The translations under genes were made by a program, and so were the position numbers. This document shows positions 1 to 7,117 of a stretch of DNA of 64,000 nucleotides, piece by piece. The stretch is from Oscillospiraceae bacterium (GTDB taxonomy: Bacteria; Bacillota; Clostridia; Oscillospirales; Ruminococcaceae), in contig JAGZUF010000009.1 of the NCBI GenBank assembly GCA_018380115.1, forward strand, positions 1-64,000. Direction: 5' to 3'. Below the pieces are notes generated by a model. That model ran no database searches. It saw nothing but the letters and a program-made list of their open reading frames with translations, and had not been told where the DNA came from. Positions within the stretch are counted from its first letter, which is position 1. Each line of letters opens with the position of its first letter.

Positions 1-67
1 CTGAGCATCCCGCCGCCTGACTGTGATACGACAAGATATCCTGCGTTTCTTTCTGTTTTTTCTTCAT
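1..67 (-). CDS. 5' end of an unknown prophage gene (runs off the left edge)
   Basis: An ATG at 65-67 on the minus strand opens a frame with no stop for 22 codons to the window edge (begins MKKKQKETQD). It starts next to the TAA of the upstream gene, so translational coupling is likely. No clear Shine-Dalgarno is visible and the product cannot be named. It belongs to the leftward early operon of the prophage. Confidence 0.4.
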   Translation of the reverse strand, partial: MKKKQKETQDILSYHSQAAGCS

Positions 68-69
68 TT

Positions 70-393
70 TTACTGTCCACGAAACCGGGAAGGGCACACA
101 TCATAGTTTTTTATTGTGTACAGGCCAAAATCGGGGTGTCGCTCGTGTGTCACTTCGCCTGTCGATTTTAAGTGTTTTATTGCAGTGCGCACATTTCGCT
201 CACTCAATCCCAATTCACCGGCAATTTCTGCAAGGCTTGTTGCACACTGTCCGCGGCCAACTGTTACTCCACGCCACTTTTTCGGTTCAAAATTTGCTTT
301 CAAAAGCAAATGGATAAACACCCGCATGGTGTTTCCGTCCCCGTACCACTCCCATCCTAAAAGCCTGCGATGCAGAAGGATAAACCCTTCCAT
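70..393 (-). CDS. Phage replisome-organizer-like N-terminal winged-helix protein
   Basis: The 107-residue product begins MEGFILLHRRLLGWEWYGDG and contains a predicted winged helix around residues 50-95 (LAEIAGELGLSERNVRTAIK). This resembles the N-terminal DNA-binding part of DnaD/replisome-organizer proteins of Firmicute phages, which help load the helicase at the phage origin. Members are often longer, so this may be a short form or one half of a split gene; the stop lies just before the next start. A GGGGTGTGACAG leader precedes the ATG. It sits downstream of ssb in the same operon. The winged helix is a reading of the sequence; the replication role is inferred from family and context. Confidence 0.6.
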   Translation of the reverse strand: MEGFILLHRRLLGWEWYGDGNTMRVFIHLLLKANFEPKKWRGVTVGRGQCATSLAEIAGELGLSERNVRTAIKHLKSTGEVTHERHPDFGLYTIKNYDVCPSRFRGQ

Positions 394-409
394 CTGTCAC
401 ACCCCGCTT

Positions 410-886
410 TCAGAACGGCAAATCTTCGTCGCTGTCAATCACCGCGAAATCATCCGGCCCGTCTTTAATGTCTACATTTCCCGCTGCCGGCGTAAACGAC
501 GCTTTCCCCTCGCCGCCGGAAGTCTTTTCCCCTGCAAATCCCCCCAGAGGGCCTTCTCTTGGAACTTCGTTCCAATTCACCTTGTGCACATTGTCTGCCA
601 CCACTTCATAGGCTGTGCGCCTGTTGCCGTTCTTGTCCTCATAGCTGCGTGTCTGCAAGCTGCCGTTCACGGCAATCAGGCTGCCCTTGCCAAAGTATTT
701 GCACACAAACTCCGCCGCTTTGCGCCATGTCACAATGTCGATAAAATCCGCCTTGCGCTCTTCTCCAGCGCGTGCAAAGCTGCGTTCCACCGCAATGCGG
801 AAGGTACAGGTTGCAACCCCGTTTGGTGTGTGGCGCAGCTCTGGCTCTGCGGTCAATCTGCCCATGAGGGCGATTATGTTAAGCAT
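410..886 (-). CDS. ssb: Single-stranded DNA-binding protein (phage-encoded)
   Basis: The 158-residue protein has the bacterial-type SSB layout: an OB-fold over roughly residues 1-105 (MLNIIALMGRLTAEPEL, FIDIVTWRKAAEFVCKYFGKG, LIAVNGSLQTRSYEDKNGNR), a low-complexity Gly/Pro-rich linker, and the acidic tail DEDLPF at the extreme C-terminus that binds partner proteins. It coats ssDNA during phage replication and recombination. A strong AAAGGAGG site precedes the ATG. The start overlaps the end of the upstream gene. Location beside exonuclease and annealing-protein genes fits a phage recombination operon rather than the housekeeping ssb. Confidence 0.95.
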   Translation of the reverse strand: MLNIIALMGRLTAEPELRHTPNGVATCTFRIAVERSFARAGEERKADFIDIVTWRKAAEFVCKYFGKGSLIAVNGSLQTRSYEDKNGNRRTAYEVVADNVHKVNWNEVPREGPLGGFAGEKTSGGEGKASFTPAAGNVDIKDGPDDFAVIDSDEDLPF

Positions 887-1281
887 TATTTAACCTCCTT
901 TGCCTGTTGCCAAAATCCTTTTTCATGGAATATCTCGGCAGATTTTTGCCTTACAAGCCCGTTATAATCTCGGTATCGTTTTTCTTTTTCCTCTTTTGCC
1001 ACCAGAATATCACGGCATACAGCGTTTATCATTTCAGGGCTATAAAAAATGCGCTCATATCCACAATCGCGCTTACTTTGCTTGCATCTTTGTGTGGTAA
1101 TGATGTTGTACCGATATTTCAGGTATCTTTTTCCGGGGTGGTCGCTGATTCTCAGGCTATTTGCAACGCCATAATCAAATTTCAAATAGATGCTGTTTGT
1201 AGAGTGGGCATCGTACCGATGAATGATAACCTTTCCACGCAGCTTTTCTATAACGCCATTTGCAATTTCCTCAATTGTCAA
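886..1281 (-). CDS. Unknown prophage early protein
   Basis: I do not recognise this 131-residue protein. It is basic and mixed alpha/beta, without membrane segments or Cys clusters. The start chosen is TTG at 1281 (LTIEEIANGVIEKL) because a GGAGG lies seven bases upstream; an in-frame ATG five codons earlier would overlap that site. The start overlaps the stop of the upstream HNH-like gene and its own end touches the ssb start, so it is part of one translationally coupled operon. Confidence 0.6.
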   Translation of the reverse strand: MTIEEIANGVIEKLRGKVIIHRYDAHSTNSIYLKFDYGVANSLRISDHPGKRYLKYRYNIITTQRCKQSKRDCGYERIFYSPEMINAVCRDILVAKEEKEKRYRDYNGLVRQKSAEIFHEKGFWQQAKEVK

Positions 1282-1621
1282 TGTAGTTCCTCCCAAACTC
1301 CCGGATGAAATCCTCTTTGCTCCACCCGTATTTTTCCATGGCCGCCCTCTGCCCCCGCACTTTCAGGGCCCGGTTTGCCTCTGCGTTTTGGTGTACGCTG
1401 TTCGGCCCGTTCTGGTGGCACTGGTCATGGCACAGGCTCACCCAAAGCCCCAGGCGTTTTGATTTATTGCGGTAAGCCCCGCCAAATATCTCATGCCGGT
1501 TCAGCGGGTCTTTGCTCCCGTTGGCATAGCAGATGGCACAGCACTCGTCCGCGTCCTCCTGCACAATGCTGGGCGCATATCCGTTGCGGTCAAGCTCCGC
1601 ACCGCCTTTCTTCACCGCCAT
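1271..1621 (-). CDS. Small HNH/treble-clef zinc protein of the phage recombination operon
   Basis: The 116-residue product has a Cys pair (CCAIC) near residue 28, then RHEIFGGAYRNKSKRLGLWVSLCHDQCH, a His/Cys layout typical of treble-clef HNH-like phage proteins related to NinG/DUF968-type resolvase accessories. It lies between the NinB-like gene and a small unknown gene. Nuclease activity is possible but is inferred from the motif spacing only. The start overlaps the end of the upstream NinB-like gene. Confidence 0.6.
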   Translation of the reverse strand: MAVKKGGAELDRNGYAPSIVQEDADECCAICYANGSKDPLNRHEIFGGAYRNKSKRLGLWVSLCHDQCHQNGPNSVHQNAEANRALKVRGQRAAMEKYGWSKEDFIREFGRNYIDN

Positions 1622-2130
1622 TCCTGCATCATCCTCTCCATTTCCTGCGGCGTCGCAGTCTCAATATCAAGCTGCCTGCACTCCTGCACAATCAGGTCTA
1701 TCAGCCGCGCCATTTGCTTTGTATCGTATACGCTGGAACCATAAAAGCACCGGATGTTGTGATACCCAGAAATGTTTGCACACGGCCCCATGTCCTCACA
1801 TATCCAGCCTGTGCGCCCGGCGCTCCATATCTCTTTCCATGCATCTATTGCATCCTCGCGCACAGGCACTATCTTGCTGTTCCCGCCCACAAGCGGTATC
1901 GTCTCTCGGTAAATTTCCTCCGGCGATTTCGCAGGCCCGTTTTTGGAAAGCTCCACCGCCAGCTTGTCCAGCAGCACCCAGCAATAGGCGTTTGCATCAA
2001 GGCTCCGGCGATTTGTCTTTTGCTTGATGGTAAGCACATACTGCTTCCCTTTGTCCAGATTATTTACCGCTGCAAGAATGCGAGGAAGAATGTCCATAAA
2101 ACCATCAACTTTGAAATGCCATTCTTGCAT
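1612..2130 (-). CDS. NinB-like phage recombination protein
   Basis: The 172-residue protein carries the NinB signature around residues 35-60 (IKQKTNRRSLDANAYCWVLL followed by a hydrophobic helix). NinB/Orf proteins of lambdoid phages act with SSB and the exonuclease/annealing pair in recombination. The start at 2130 is preferred over 2136 because AAGGAG then sits eight bases upstream. Its first 67 bases overlap the 3' end of the exonuclease gene, which is unusually long for this operon. Family assignment rests on the motif and the recombination neighbourhood. Confidence 0.7.
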   Translation of the reverse strand: MQEWHFKVDGFMDILPRILAAVNNLDKGKQYVLTIKQKTNRRSLDANAYCWVLLDKLAVELSKNGPAKSPEEIYRETIPLVGGNSKIVPVREDAIDAWKEIWSAGRTGWICEDMGPCANISGYHNIRCFYGSSVYDTKQMARLIDLIVQECRQLDIETATPQEMERMMQEWR

Positions 2131-2714
2131 TCCCATAGCTCCTTATTCTCATTAAATTCTTCCACACCAGGTAACTTTCTTCTTATCATGCAAAACACAA
2201 AATATCGAAGTCTAGGCAAATATTGCTCATTTATCCATTTTTCGTCGTATTGGATAGGGTGAAAAGAAATTCGCTCTTGTTCAATAGGCAAAAAATAATT
2301 TTTGTATTCGTCTTCAGTAACCCGATATGCTACAATCTGACATTCCTTTTTTGCTGCGTACATCTCAACTTGACATTGCTCCCAGTAAGATTTACTCACA
2401 GAAAACGAATCTTCTTTTTCTCCAAGCCACGTTTTAACTTCGCTTATCTTCATGCGCGTCTCACCATCCAAATTTACGCGCAATCGCAAAGTAAACTTTC
2501 GAATCTGTCTATCCTTTCGACTTACTCCAATAGCATCCAGCACTTTGTGTTCATAGGCTGTTCCCGCCATCATAGCCATTGTGGAATAATTTGAAATTCT
2601 CAAACCTATTTTCTCAAGCCACCAGCGTGCAAATGATTTTGTGCCCCAGTTTCCCATAATGTGTGACGTATCGCTTGCTCCAAACCACCACGCTCTGCTC
2701 TTGTTCCTAATCAC
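2064..2714 (-). CDS. YqaJ-type viral recombinase / lambda-exonuclease-fold nuclease
   Basis: The 216-residue protein matches the YqaJ PD-(D/E)xK exonuclease family. GTAYEHKVLD lies at residues 51-60 (acidic Glu55), a metal-binding Asp at about 83 (RVNLDGE) and the ExK motif at 92-94 (SEVKT). These enzymes resect dsDNA 5' ends and pair with an ssDNA-annealing protein, here the ERF gene immediately upstream. Translation starts at GTG 2714, overlapping the ERF stop (GTGA). The last 22 residues read through the start of the NinB-like gene in another frame and look unlike the family, so a late frameshift may have replaced the original C-terminus. Confidence 0.8.
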   Translation of the reverse strand: MIRNKSRAWWFGASDTSHIMGNWGTKSFARWWLEKIGLRISNYSTMAMMAGTAYEHKVLDAIGVSRKDRQIRKFTLRLRVNLDGETRMKISEVKTWLGEKEDSFSVSKSYWEQCQVEMYAAKKECQIVAYRVTEDEYKNYFLPIEQERISFHPIQYDEKWINEQYLPRLRYFVFCMIRRKLPGVEEFNENKELWECKNGISKLMVLWTFFLAFLQR

Positions 2715-3361
2715 TTTGATTTCACCATTTTTAACTTCGATTCAAATGCGGCTACATTCTGAAATGAGTTCATGCAGGTCTGGAAACTGCGCTGGTTCAG
2801 CCCCATAGATTCAATAATTTGGTCCTGACTCATCCCATGCTGCATTTTTTCTGTCAACATCTGTTCCACCCGCTGCTTAATCTTCCAAATGTCATGCCCG
2901 GATAAATCATCGCTGCTCTGTTGATCAAGATCATCACCAGTTTCCACCTTGTATGCCTTCATCAAACAATATTTGTCCGCATATGTAACAGCTTTTCCTG
3001 GTGCCTTGTCTTGTGCGTCAATTCCATCACCAAATGCAGTAACCTCAACAAATTGATCCGGATCATCCATATTCACAAAACGATACACAGCCTCAACTCG
3101 AATAAATGTGTTCTCGCTCTCCGTCGTTTCTCCATTATAGGTGGATATTTTTTTCTTAATTCCGCTCTCAACAATTCGATGAGATACTGGAAAAGAAAAA
3201 ATACCAAATTTGGATTCTGCCTCTTTTACGGCTTTGAGAATATCCCCCTCCGCTACCGCTTTATAGGAATTTTTCCCAACTCCTACTGTTAAATTTTTAG
3301 GAACACGCGCAATCTCGTTGCTCACTTCACTCATTCTCTGAAAAATGTTCATAGTACTCAT
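2711..3361 (-). CDS. ERF-family ssDNA-annealing protein
   Basis: The 216-residue protein has the ERF core: a helical N-terminus (NIFQRMSEVSNEIARVPKN), a beta-rich middle (FIRVEAVYRFVNMDDPDQFVE) and the diagnostic GDGIDAQDKAPGKAVTYADK segment around residues 110-130 followed by a Gly-Asp-Asp. ERF proteins anneal complementary single strands during phage recombination and circularisation. The ATG at 3361 follows AGGAGG by five bases. Overlap with the exonuclease start indicates the two are made together as a Red-like exonuclease/annealase pair. Confidence 0.88.
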   Translation of the reverse strand: MSTMNIFQRMSEVSNEIARVPKNLTVGVGKNSYKAVAEGDILKAVKEAESKFGIFSFPVSHRIVESGIKKKISTYNGETTESENTFIRVEAVYRFVNMDDPDQFVEVTAFGDGIDAQDKAPGKAVTYADKYCLMKAYKVETGDDLDQQSSDDLSGHDIWKIKQRVEQMLTEKMQHGMSQDQIIESMGLNQRSFQTCMNSFQNVAAFESKLKMVKSK

Positions 3362-3377
3362 CAAAACCTCCTAATTG

Positions 3378-3716
3378 TTATATCGTCTGCAAAATCCCAT
3401 AAAGCAGGCATTCTTCCACTGTGCGCTCTGTAATGCAGTTTTCGCATCCCAGCACAATATCTGTTCCTCGCACGGTGTAAATCGGGCCATCTGTTTCCTC
3501 CCCGCACATGCCGCACTTATAGTCAAAGCCCTCTGCACTGTGCTTTTCTACGTCTCGCCAGCACCCTACGCACTCACCTGTGCCCGTGTAAAAATAGAGC
3601 ACGTCGCCCTCGCCTTGATATTGCCCGCATTCCGGGCAGCGCGTCACCGCTTCCGGCTCCGGCGCATAATCCCAATGACTGCGCATGTTTTGGGCCACGG
3701 CTTCTTGCAGTGTCAT
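3378..3716 (-). CDS. Double zinc-ribbon prophage protein, function unknown
   Basis: The 112-residue product holds two Cys clusters: CPEC...CVGC around residues 28-53 and CGMC...CENC around residues 68-94, as in tandem zinc ribbons. No enzyme motif is seen. The start overlaps the stop of the tandem-repeat gene upstream (ATGA). It may bind nucleic acid or be a small accessory factor; no family name can be assigned. Confidence 0.6.
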   Translation of the reverse strand: MTLQEAVAQNMRSHWDYAPEPEAVTRCPECGQYQGEGDVLYFYTGTGECVGCWRDVEKHSAEGFDYKCGMCGEETDGPIYTVRGTDIVLGCENCITERTVEECLLYGILQTI

Positions 3717-4663
3717 TTCATTTCCTCCGGCGTAATCAATCGATAAAAACTCTTATTACATACACTGATACGTCCATCTGCATAAATTACAATACCGCCA
3801 ATTTGTTGCTGCACTGTGCCGCCGTCCAAGACTTTCTGCACTGTGCCGCCCAAGACTTTCTGCACTGTGCCGCCCAAGACTTTCTGCACTGTGCCGCCGT
3901 CCAAGACTTCCTGCACTGTGCCGCCGTCCAAGACTTCCTGCACTGTGCCGCCGTCCCAGACTTTCTGCACTGTGCCACCCCAGACTGCCTGCACTGTGCC
4001 GCCGTCCCGGACTTCCTGCACTGTGCCGCCGTCCCAGACTTTCTGCACTGTGCCGCCCCAGACTTTCTGCACTGTGCCGCCGTCCCAGACTTTCTGCACT
4101 GTGCCACCCCAGACTTTCTGCACTGTGCCGCCGTCCCGGACTTCCTGCACTGTGCCGCCGTCCAAGACTTTCTGCACTGTGCCGCCCAAGACTTTCTGCA
4201 CTGTGCCGCCCCAGACTTTCTGCACTGTGCCACCCCAGACTGCCTGCACTGTGCCGCCGTCCCAGACTGCCTGTACTGTGCCGCCCAAGACTTCCTTCAC
4301 TGTGCCTTTTACGATTCCCGTATTACAATTCACCAGCACAACAAATTCGCCCTGTTTTACTTCCGGCACATCTTGCCCAACCAGAATGTGCTTTACCGCC
4401 CACGCCTTTAAGGCATCAAAGCAGCGCGGCTTGTCTACCTCTTCCACATACCATTCCGGCAAATAGTCCTGGTCTACCTTGTATTTCCACTTATCAATGG
4501 GGACTGTCAAATCATCATACGGAGGCGTAATTTCCACCCGCACAAAATTTTCGCGCATAGGGCCGTGCTCCATGCCGGTTTCATTTATCATGTCCTCGTG
4601 ACTGTCGTAATTCGGGCAGAACACTTTATCCTTTAACAGCAACATGCTTTTAAACATACACAT
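3713..4663 (-). CDS. Prophage protein with about 20 GGTVQKVW-type tandem repeats
   Basis: The 316-residue protein has a non-repetitive N-terminal part of about 145 residues (a region after FDALKAWAVKHILVGQDVPE that looks like a small beta domain), then 19-20 tandem units of eight or nine residues (GGTVQKVW or GGTVQEVRD), then a short unique tail ending LITPEEMK. Units alternate between 8-mers and 9-mers carrying an extra Asp, a periodicity that suggests a beta-solenoid or ladder. The ATG at 4663 follows AAGGAG by eight bases. The function is unknown. Because units are multiples of three bases and stop-free, the array can lose or gain units without breaking the frame. Confidence 0.75.
   Translation of the reverse strand: MCMFKSMLLLKDKVFCPNYDSHEDMINETGMEHGPMRENFVRVEITPPYDDLTVPIDKWKYKVDQDYLPEWYVEEVDKPRCFDALKAWAVKHILVGQDVPEVKQGEFVVLVNCNTGIVKGTVKEVLGGTVQAVWDGGTVQAVWGGTVQKVWGGTVQKVLGGTVQKVLDGGTVQEVRDGGTVQKVWGGTVQKVWDGGTVQKVWGGTVQKVWDGGTVQEVRDGGTVQAVWGGTVQKVWDGGTVQEVLDGGTVQEVLDGGTVQKVLGGTVQKVLGGTVQKVLDGGTVQQQIGGIVIYADGRISVCNKSFYRLITPEEMK
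3800..4310 (-). repeat. Tandem 24/27-bp repeat array inside a prophage gene
   Basis: About twenty near-identical units read, on the plus strand, as ctttctgcactgtgccgcc with an optional extra three bases (gtc) between units. Variation is concentrated at a few positions (Lys/Glu/Ala and Trp/Leu/Arg codons in the product), while the GGTVQ part is almost invariant. All units encode protein on the minus strand. Opposite-strand open frames here are by-products of the stop-free repeat. Confidence 0.9.
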
Positions 4664-4692
4664 TTGACATTCTCCTTATTTGATGCTATCCT

Positions 4693-5097
4693 CTAGATAG
4701 TGTGATTTTTCATGCTGCCCTTGTTGGAGGTTTCGGCTCCAGCAGGGCTTTTTCTTTTTTCCGCCTCTGTCAGCAAGCGGTATACGCACGTTTCAAGCCA
4801 GTGCTGCACCGTGCCATATCCACATGTGATAACTGCCGCCCGTATCTGTTCCCGGCGCTCCACCGGCAGCCGGTGAGAAATGCGTGCGCCGGGCTTGTGC
4901 CTGTCACCCGTCCGTTTCCCCTGCCTGCCCGTCAAAACGCCCTCTGGCGCGGTTGCAACCGCCTCTATGGCCGCTTGCGCCTCGTCCAGTCTGCGCACTC
5001 CGTATTTCTGCGGGTTTTCGCACTTGCTGTCCAGGCTTTTGTCATATCCTTTGTACCCGGCTTCGCGCACAATGCGCACCCTATCTTTCTGTTTCAT
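4693..5097 (-). CDS. Unknown basic prophage protein
   Basis: The 134-residue protein begins MKQKDRVRIVREAGYKGYDK; this start has GAGGCGAGGCAAG just upstream and overlaps the previous gene's end, so it is preferred over an ATG at 5160. It is rich in Arg/Lys and has no recognised catalytic motif. The C-terminal half (ISHRLPVERREQIRAAVITCGYGTVQHWLETCVYRLL) looks helical. Its place in the early operon suggests a replication or regulatory accessory, but nothing specific can be assigned. Confidence 0.5.
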   Translation of the reverse strand: MKQKDRVRIVREAGYKGYDKSLDSKCENPQKYGVRRLDEAQAAIEAVATAPEGVLTGRQGKRTGDRHKPGARISHRLPVERREQIRAAVITCGYGTVQHWLETCVYRLLTEAEKRKSPAGAETSNKGSMKNHTI

Positions 5098-5350
5098 CTT
5101 GCCTCGCCTCCATTTCTGCCGCTTCTTCCTCCACGTCCTCGCGTGCACGTCTAATCTCACGCTGTGCCGTGCGCAGTGCCTTTTCTTCCCCAGCCCGCAG
5201 CGTGTATACCTTGCCGTTTACCTCCAGCTGCATCACGTCCACCGTGGCGTCAAACAGCAGGCGCACACTTGCAGCATAGTTCCCGCGGCTCTCTGCTATC
5301 TCCATTGCGCTGCGCACCATATCCATCATCTGCTCATGCTCTTTTGTCAC
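5081..5350 (-). CDS. Small unknown prophage protein
   Basis: The 89-residue product is largely helical and highly charged. A central beta-like stretch (MQLEVNGKVYTLRAGEEKAL) is flanked by helices, and the C-terminus (TAQREIRRAREDVEEEAAEMEARQDETER) is a probable coiled coil. It overlaps its neighbours at both ends, as expected for a tightly packed phage operon. I do not recognise a family. Confidence 0.5.
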   Translation of the reverse strand: MTKEHEQMMDMVRSAMEIAESRGNYAASVRLLFDATVDVMQLEVNGKVYTLRAGEEKALRTAQREIRRAREDVEEEAAEMEARQDETER

Positions 5351-5549
5351 GTCTTACACCTCTTTTCTTTGGCTTGTAGGGTGTGCCCTCGTGCTTGTAA
5401 CACTCTGCCGCAGGCATGCCCCGCAGGTTCCCTGTTTCAATGCAGTAGTGGCAGGCGCGTATGCACTGTTTTCCATGCCCCATTGCACGCCAGTATTCGC
5501 AACCCCGGCACTCAACCACGCCCGGCTCTATCTTTCTTCGCTTTGCCAT
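5334..5549 (-). CDS. Small Cys-rich prophage protein
   Basis: The start is set at ATG 5549, giving a 71-residue protein beginning MAKRRKIEPGVVECRGCEYW. The frame is open further upstream, but that stretch overlaps two other genes. Cysteines occur as CRGC, C, CHYC and C, suggesting one or two zinc sites, and the C-terminus is strongly basic (KPKKRGVRRDKR). The gene overlaps the preceding two-helix membrane gene by about 20 bases. Function unknown. Confidence 0.5.
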   Translation of the reverse strand: MAKRRKIEPGVVECRGCEYWRAMGHGKQCIRACHYCIETGNLRGMPAAECYKHEGTPYKPKKRGVRRDKRA

Positions 5550-5695
5550 ATCAGCCAAACAACGCCTCCCAAACCAACAAACACCATCAGCGCCGCTACC
5601 CATCCGGCAGGGCATCCGTCTATCACGCCGCCCAGCGCCGCAATCATAAGTACAATCGCCGCCACAAGGCAAAAATCCTTCCAAAACTGCTTCAT
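5528..5695 (-). CDS. 55-residue membrane protein (holin-sized), unknown
   Basis: Reading the minus strand from ATG 5695 gives MKQFWKDFCLVAAIVLMIAA, then a second hydrophobic stretch and a charged end (WLIWQSEER). The two predicted membrane helices cover about residues 9-28 and 33-50. AAGGGAGAG lies upstream. It sits in the early operon rather than with lysis genes, so a holin role is not favoured. Similar short membrane proteins occur in many Firmicute phage early regions with no known role. Confidence 0.5.
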   Translation of the reverse strand: MKQFWKDFCLVAAIVLMIAALGGVIDGCPAGWVAALMVFVGLGGVVWLIWQSEER

Positions 5696-5725
5696 GTTCC
5701 ATGTCTCTCCCTTGCCGCTTCGGTG

Positions 5726-5944
5726 TTACAGCACCGGGGCGGCCTGTTGCTTTGCAATGTATTTGCTCACTTCCTCCCGCGGGATGCGCCAAAGGCGCGG
5801 CCCCACCTTGCTGCCGGTTATCTCGCCGTCTCTCAGCAGCTTACGCACGGTATCCGGTTTCATTTGCAAAATTGCCGCATACTGCGATACTGTCAGCACC
5901 ACAGGCAGCCGTGCAACGTCCAGTGTGTTTGTAGTCAGCCTCAT
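5726..5944 (-). CDS. Excisionase/MerR-like helix-turn-helix protein
   Basis: The 72-residue product begins MRLTTNTLDVARLPVVLT. It contains an HTH_17-type winged helix (LTVSQYAAILQMKPDTVRKLLRDGEITGSKVGPRLWRIPREEVSKYI), the fold of excisionases and small DNA-binding adaptors. AAAGGAGACGGGT precedes the chosen ATG; an upstream in-frame ATG (5971) lies inside an inverted repeat and has no such site. It could be a phage excisionase or an early regulator. Distance from the integrase argues slightly for the latter. Confidence 0.65.
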   Translation of the reverse strand: MRLTTNTLDVARLPVVLTVSQYAAILQMKPDTVRKLLRDGEITGSKVGPRLWRIPREEVSKYIAKQQAAPVL

Positions 5945-5970
5945 ACCCGTCTCCTTTCTTTTGTTCTTCA

Positions 5971-6037
5971 AGTCCTGTTTATTGTACTTTTAATTTTCTT
6001 GCTCACCTCGTTTCTTTTGCTGTCCAATTTATTGGAC
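5971..6037. promoter_or_regulatory. Two copies of a 16-bp palindromic operator
   Basis: GTCCAATTTATTGGAC at 6022-6037 is a 7+2+7 inverted repeat. GTCCTGTTTATTGTAC at 5971-5986 is a degenerate second copy 35 bases away. They lie upstream of the excisionase-like gene and downstream of the small HTH gene. Most likely they bind one of these two proteins or the repressor; this is inferred from position and symmetry. Confidence 0.5.
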
Positions 6038-6080
6038 TTCATTTGCGATACCCTATAGCCACAGGAAAATATTTCCGATT

Positions 6081-6275
6081 TCAAATCCCCTTTTGCCGGA
6101 TAAGCTCATCCAAAGCCAGTCTAAATTTTTCTTCCGCCCCTTTAGGCTCATCCTTCCCGTTCAAAACACGGCCCGTGTATTCCGGTGTAATGCCCATAAA
6201 GGAGGCCATGTCTCTAATGGACACTCCATATATGTGCATTTTCCCAACAACGTCTCCAGTCCATTGTGCAGGCAT
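6081..6275 (-). CDS. Cro-like small XRE-family DNA-binding protein
   Basis: The 64-residue protein is a single helix-turn-helix (IYGVSIRDMASFMGITPEYTGRVLNGKDEP, residues 15-45). An AGGGGGTGA ribosome site lies nine bases before the ATG. It is the first gene of the leftward early operon and is divergent from the repressor gene, the classical place of a Cro-type switch protein. Function is inferred from fold, size and position. Confidence 0.75.
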   Translation of the reverse strand: MPAQWTGDVVGKMHIYGVSIRDMASFMGITPEYTGRVLNGKDEPKGAEEKFRLALDELIRQKGI

Positions 6276-6309
6276 ACAAAATTCACCCCCTAATTCTTAG
6301 TGATGTTGC

Positions 6310-6517
6310 AAAACATGAACTTTTGTGATATTCTAAGTTCAAGAAGATGAAGAACAGAATATAATAGCTGTGTCATACTACTCGGCAACTGGTACTTGCC
6401 TTGTGTATTGTCCACTTCAATCGTTTAGCCAAAGTTCATGTTCTGCAACCCATGCATAAATCATACTCCATGTACATGAACTTTTCAATAGGTTTTGGAC
6501 ATGTTCTTGAACTTTGG
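6310..6517. promoter_or_regulatory. Lysis-lysogeny control region with repeated operators
   Basis: Between the divergent Cro-like and repressor genes, copies of an ATGAACTTT/AAAGTTCAT motif recur: acatgaactttt at 6313-6324, aagttcaaga at 6335-6344, aaagttcatgttct at 6431-6444, acatgaactttt at 6474-6485, and ttgaactttg at 6507-6516. Orientation alternates, as expected for operators of a dimeric repressor. A leftward promoter candidate reads TTGCCG, 16 bases, TATTAT on the minus strand (about 6360-6387). The binding protein is presumably the XRE repressor that follows. Confidence 0.65.
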
Positions 6518-6547
6518 CGCATTGTACAAAAATAAGGAGTGTGTTTT

Positions 6548-7093
6548 GTGTTTTATGACATTTTCTCATTGTTAGCTGCCCGTAACGGGACTAGCCCTAC
6601 TGCGCTTGCGCAATCTCTTGGAATCAATAAATCGAATGTAAGTAATTGGAAAAATAATGGGTATATGCCCCGTGGTGCTGCACTCAACAAAATCGCAGAA
6701 GCCTTAAATGTGACAAGCGATTATCTTCTCACAATGTCTAACTATACCTTCCCCACTGAATGGGAACCCGACTGCATTGAAGATTGGCAAAATGCCAAAA
6801 ATGACGATGAAAAGCGTCGGATGCTCTCAGCTTTTGGGATATGCCCTGCTGTTATGAAGGAAGCTGAACGGCTTTTAGGCTTAACAAAAAGGCCCGTCAC
6901 AAGTAGTGACGGGCTTACAGAGCAAGATAAAAAAGATATTGCGGTTGAGCTGGAACAGCTTATGCAAGAGATGCAGAATAGTGGAGATTTGATGTTTGAC
7001 GGTGAGCCTGCCACGCCGGAAGCTATGGAGAGCTTGCGGCAGGCTATGGAGCTTGGTTTAACCTATGCAAAAAAAATAAATAAGGGAAAATAA
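6548..7093 (+). CDS. XRE-family phage repressor (CI/ImmR-like)
   Basis: The product (181 residues from GTG 6548) has an N-terminal helix-turn-helix (FSLLAARNGTSPTALAQSLG, then KSNVSNWKNNG, about residues 5-45) and an acidic C-terminal region. The GTG start is chosen because AAGGAGT sits seven bases upstream; the GTG at 6539 overlaps that site. No S24 autoprotease domain is present. The ImmA-type metallopeptidase gene directly downstream suggests that induction works by peptidase cleavage of the repressor, as in the ImmR/ImmA pair of ICEBs1-type elements. It likely represses the leftward early promoter through the repeated operators upstream. Confidence 0.85.
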   Translation: MFYDIFSLLAARNGTSPTALAQSLGINKSNVSNWKNNGYMPRGAALNKIAEALNVTSDYLLTMSNYTFPTEWEPDCIEDWQNAKNDDEKRRMLSAFGICPAVMKEAERLLGLTKRPVTSSDGLTEQDKKDIAVELEQLMQEMQNSGDLMFDGEPATPEAMESLRQAMELGLTYAKKINKGK

Positions 7094-7117
7094 ACGGATT
7101 CGAAAAGAGGTGCGGGC

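Noticed and set aside
3816..4466. Repetitive plus-strand frames (PPSKTFCTV type) opposite the tandem-repeat gene
   Set aside because: The repeat unit is stop-free in several frames. Only the minus-strand frame has a ribosome site, non-repetitive flanking domains and operon overlaps.
5528..5695. A holin call for the two-helix membrane protein
   Set aside because: It lies in the early replication operon, with no endolysin nearby; size and helices alone are not enough.
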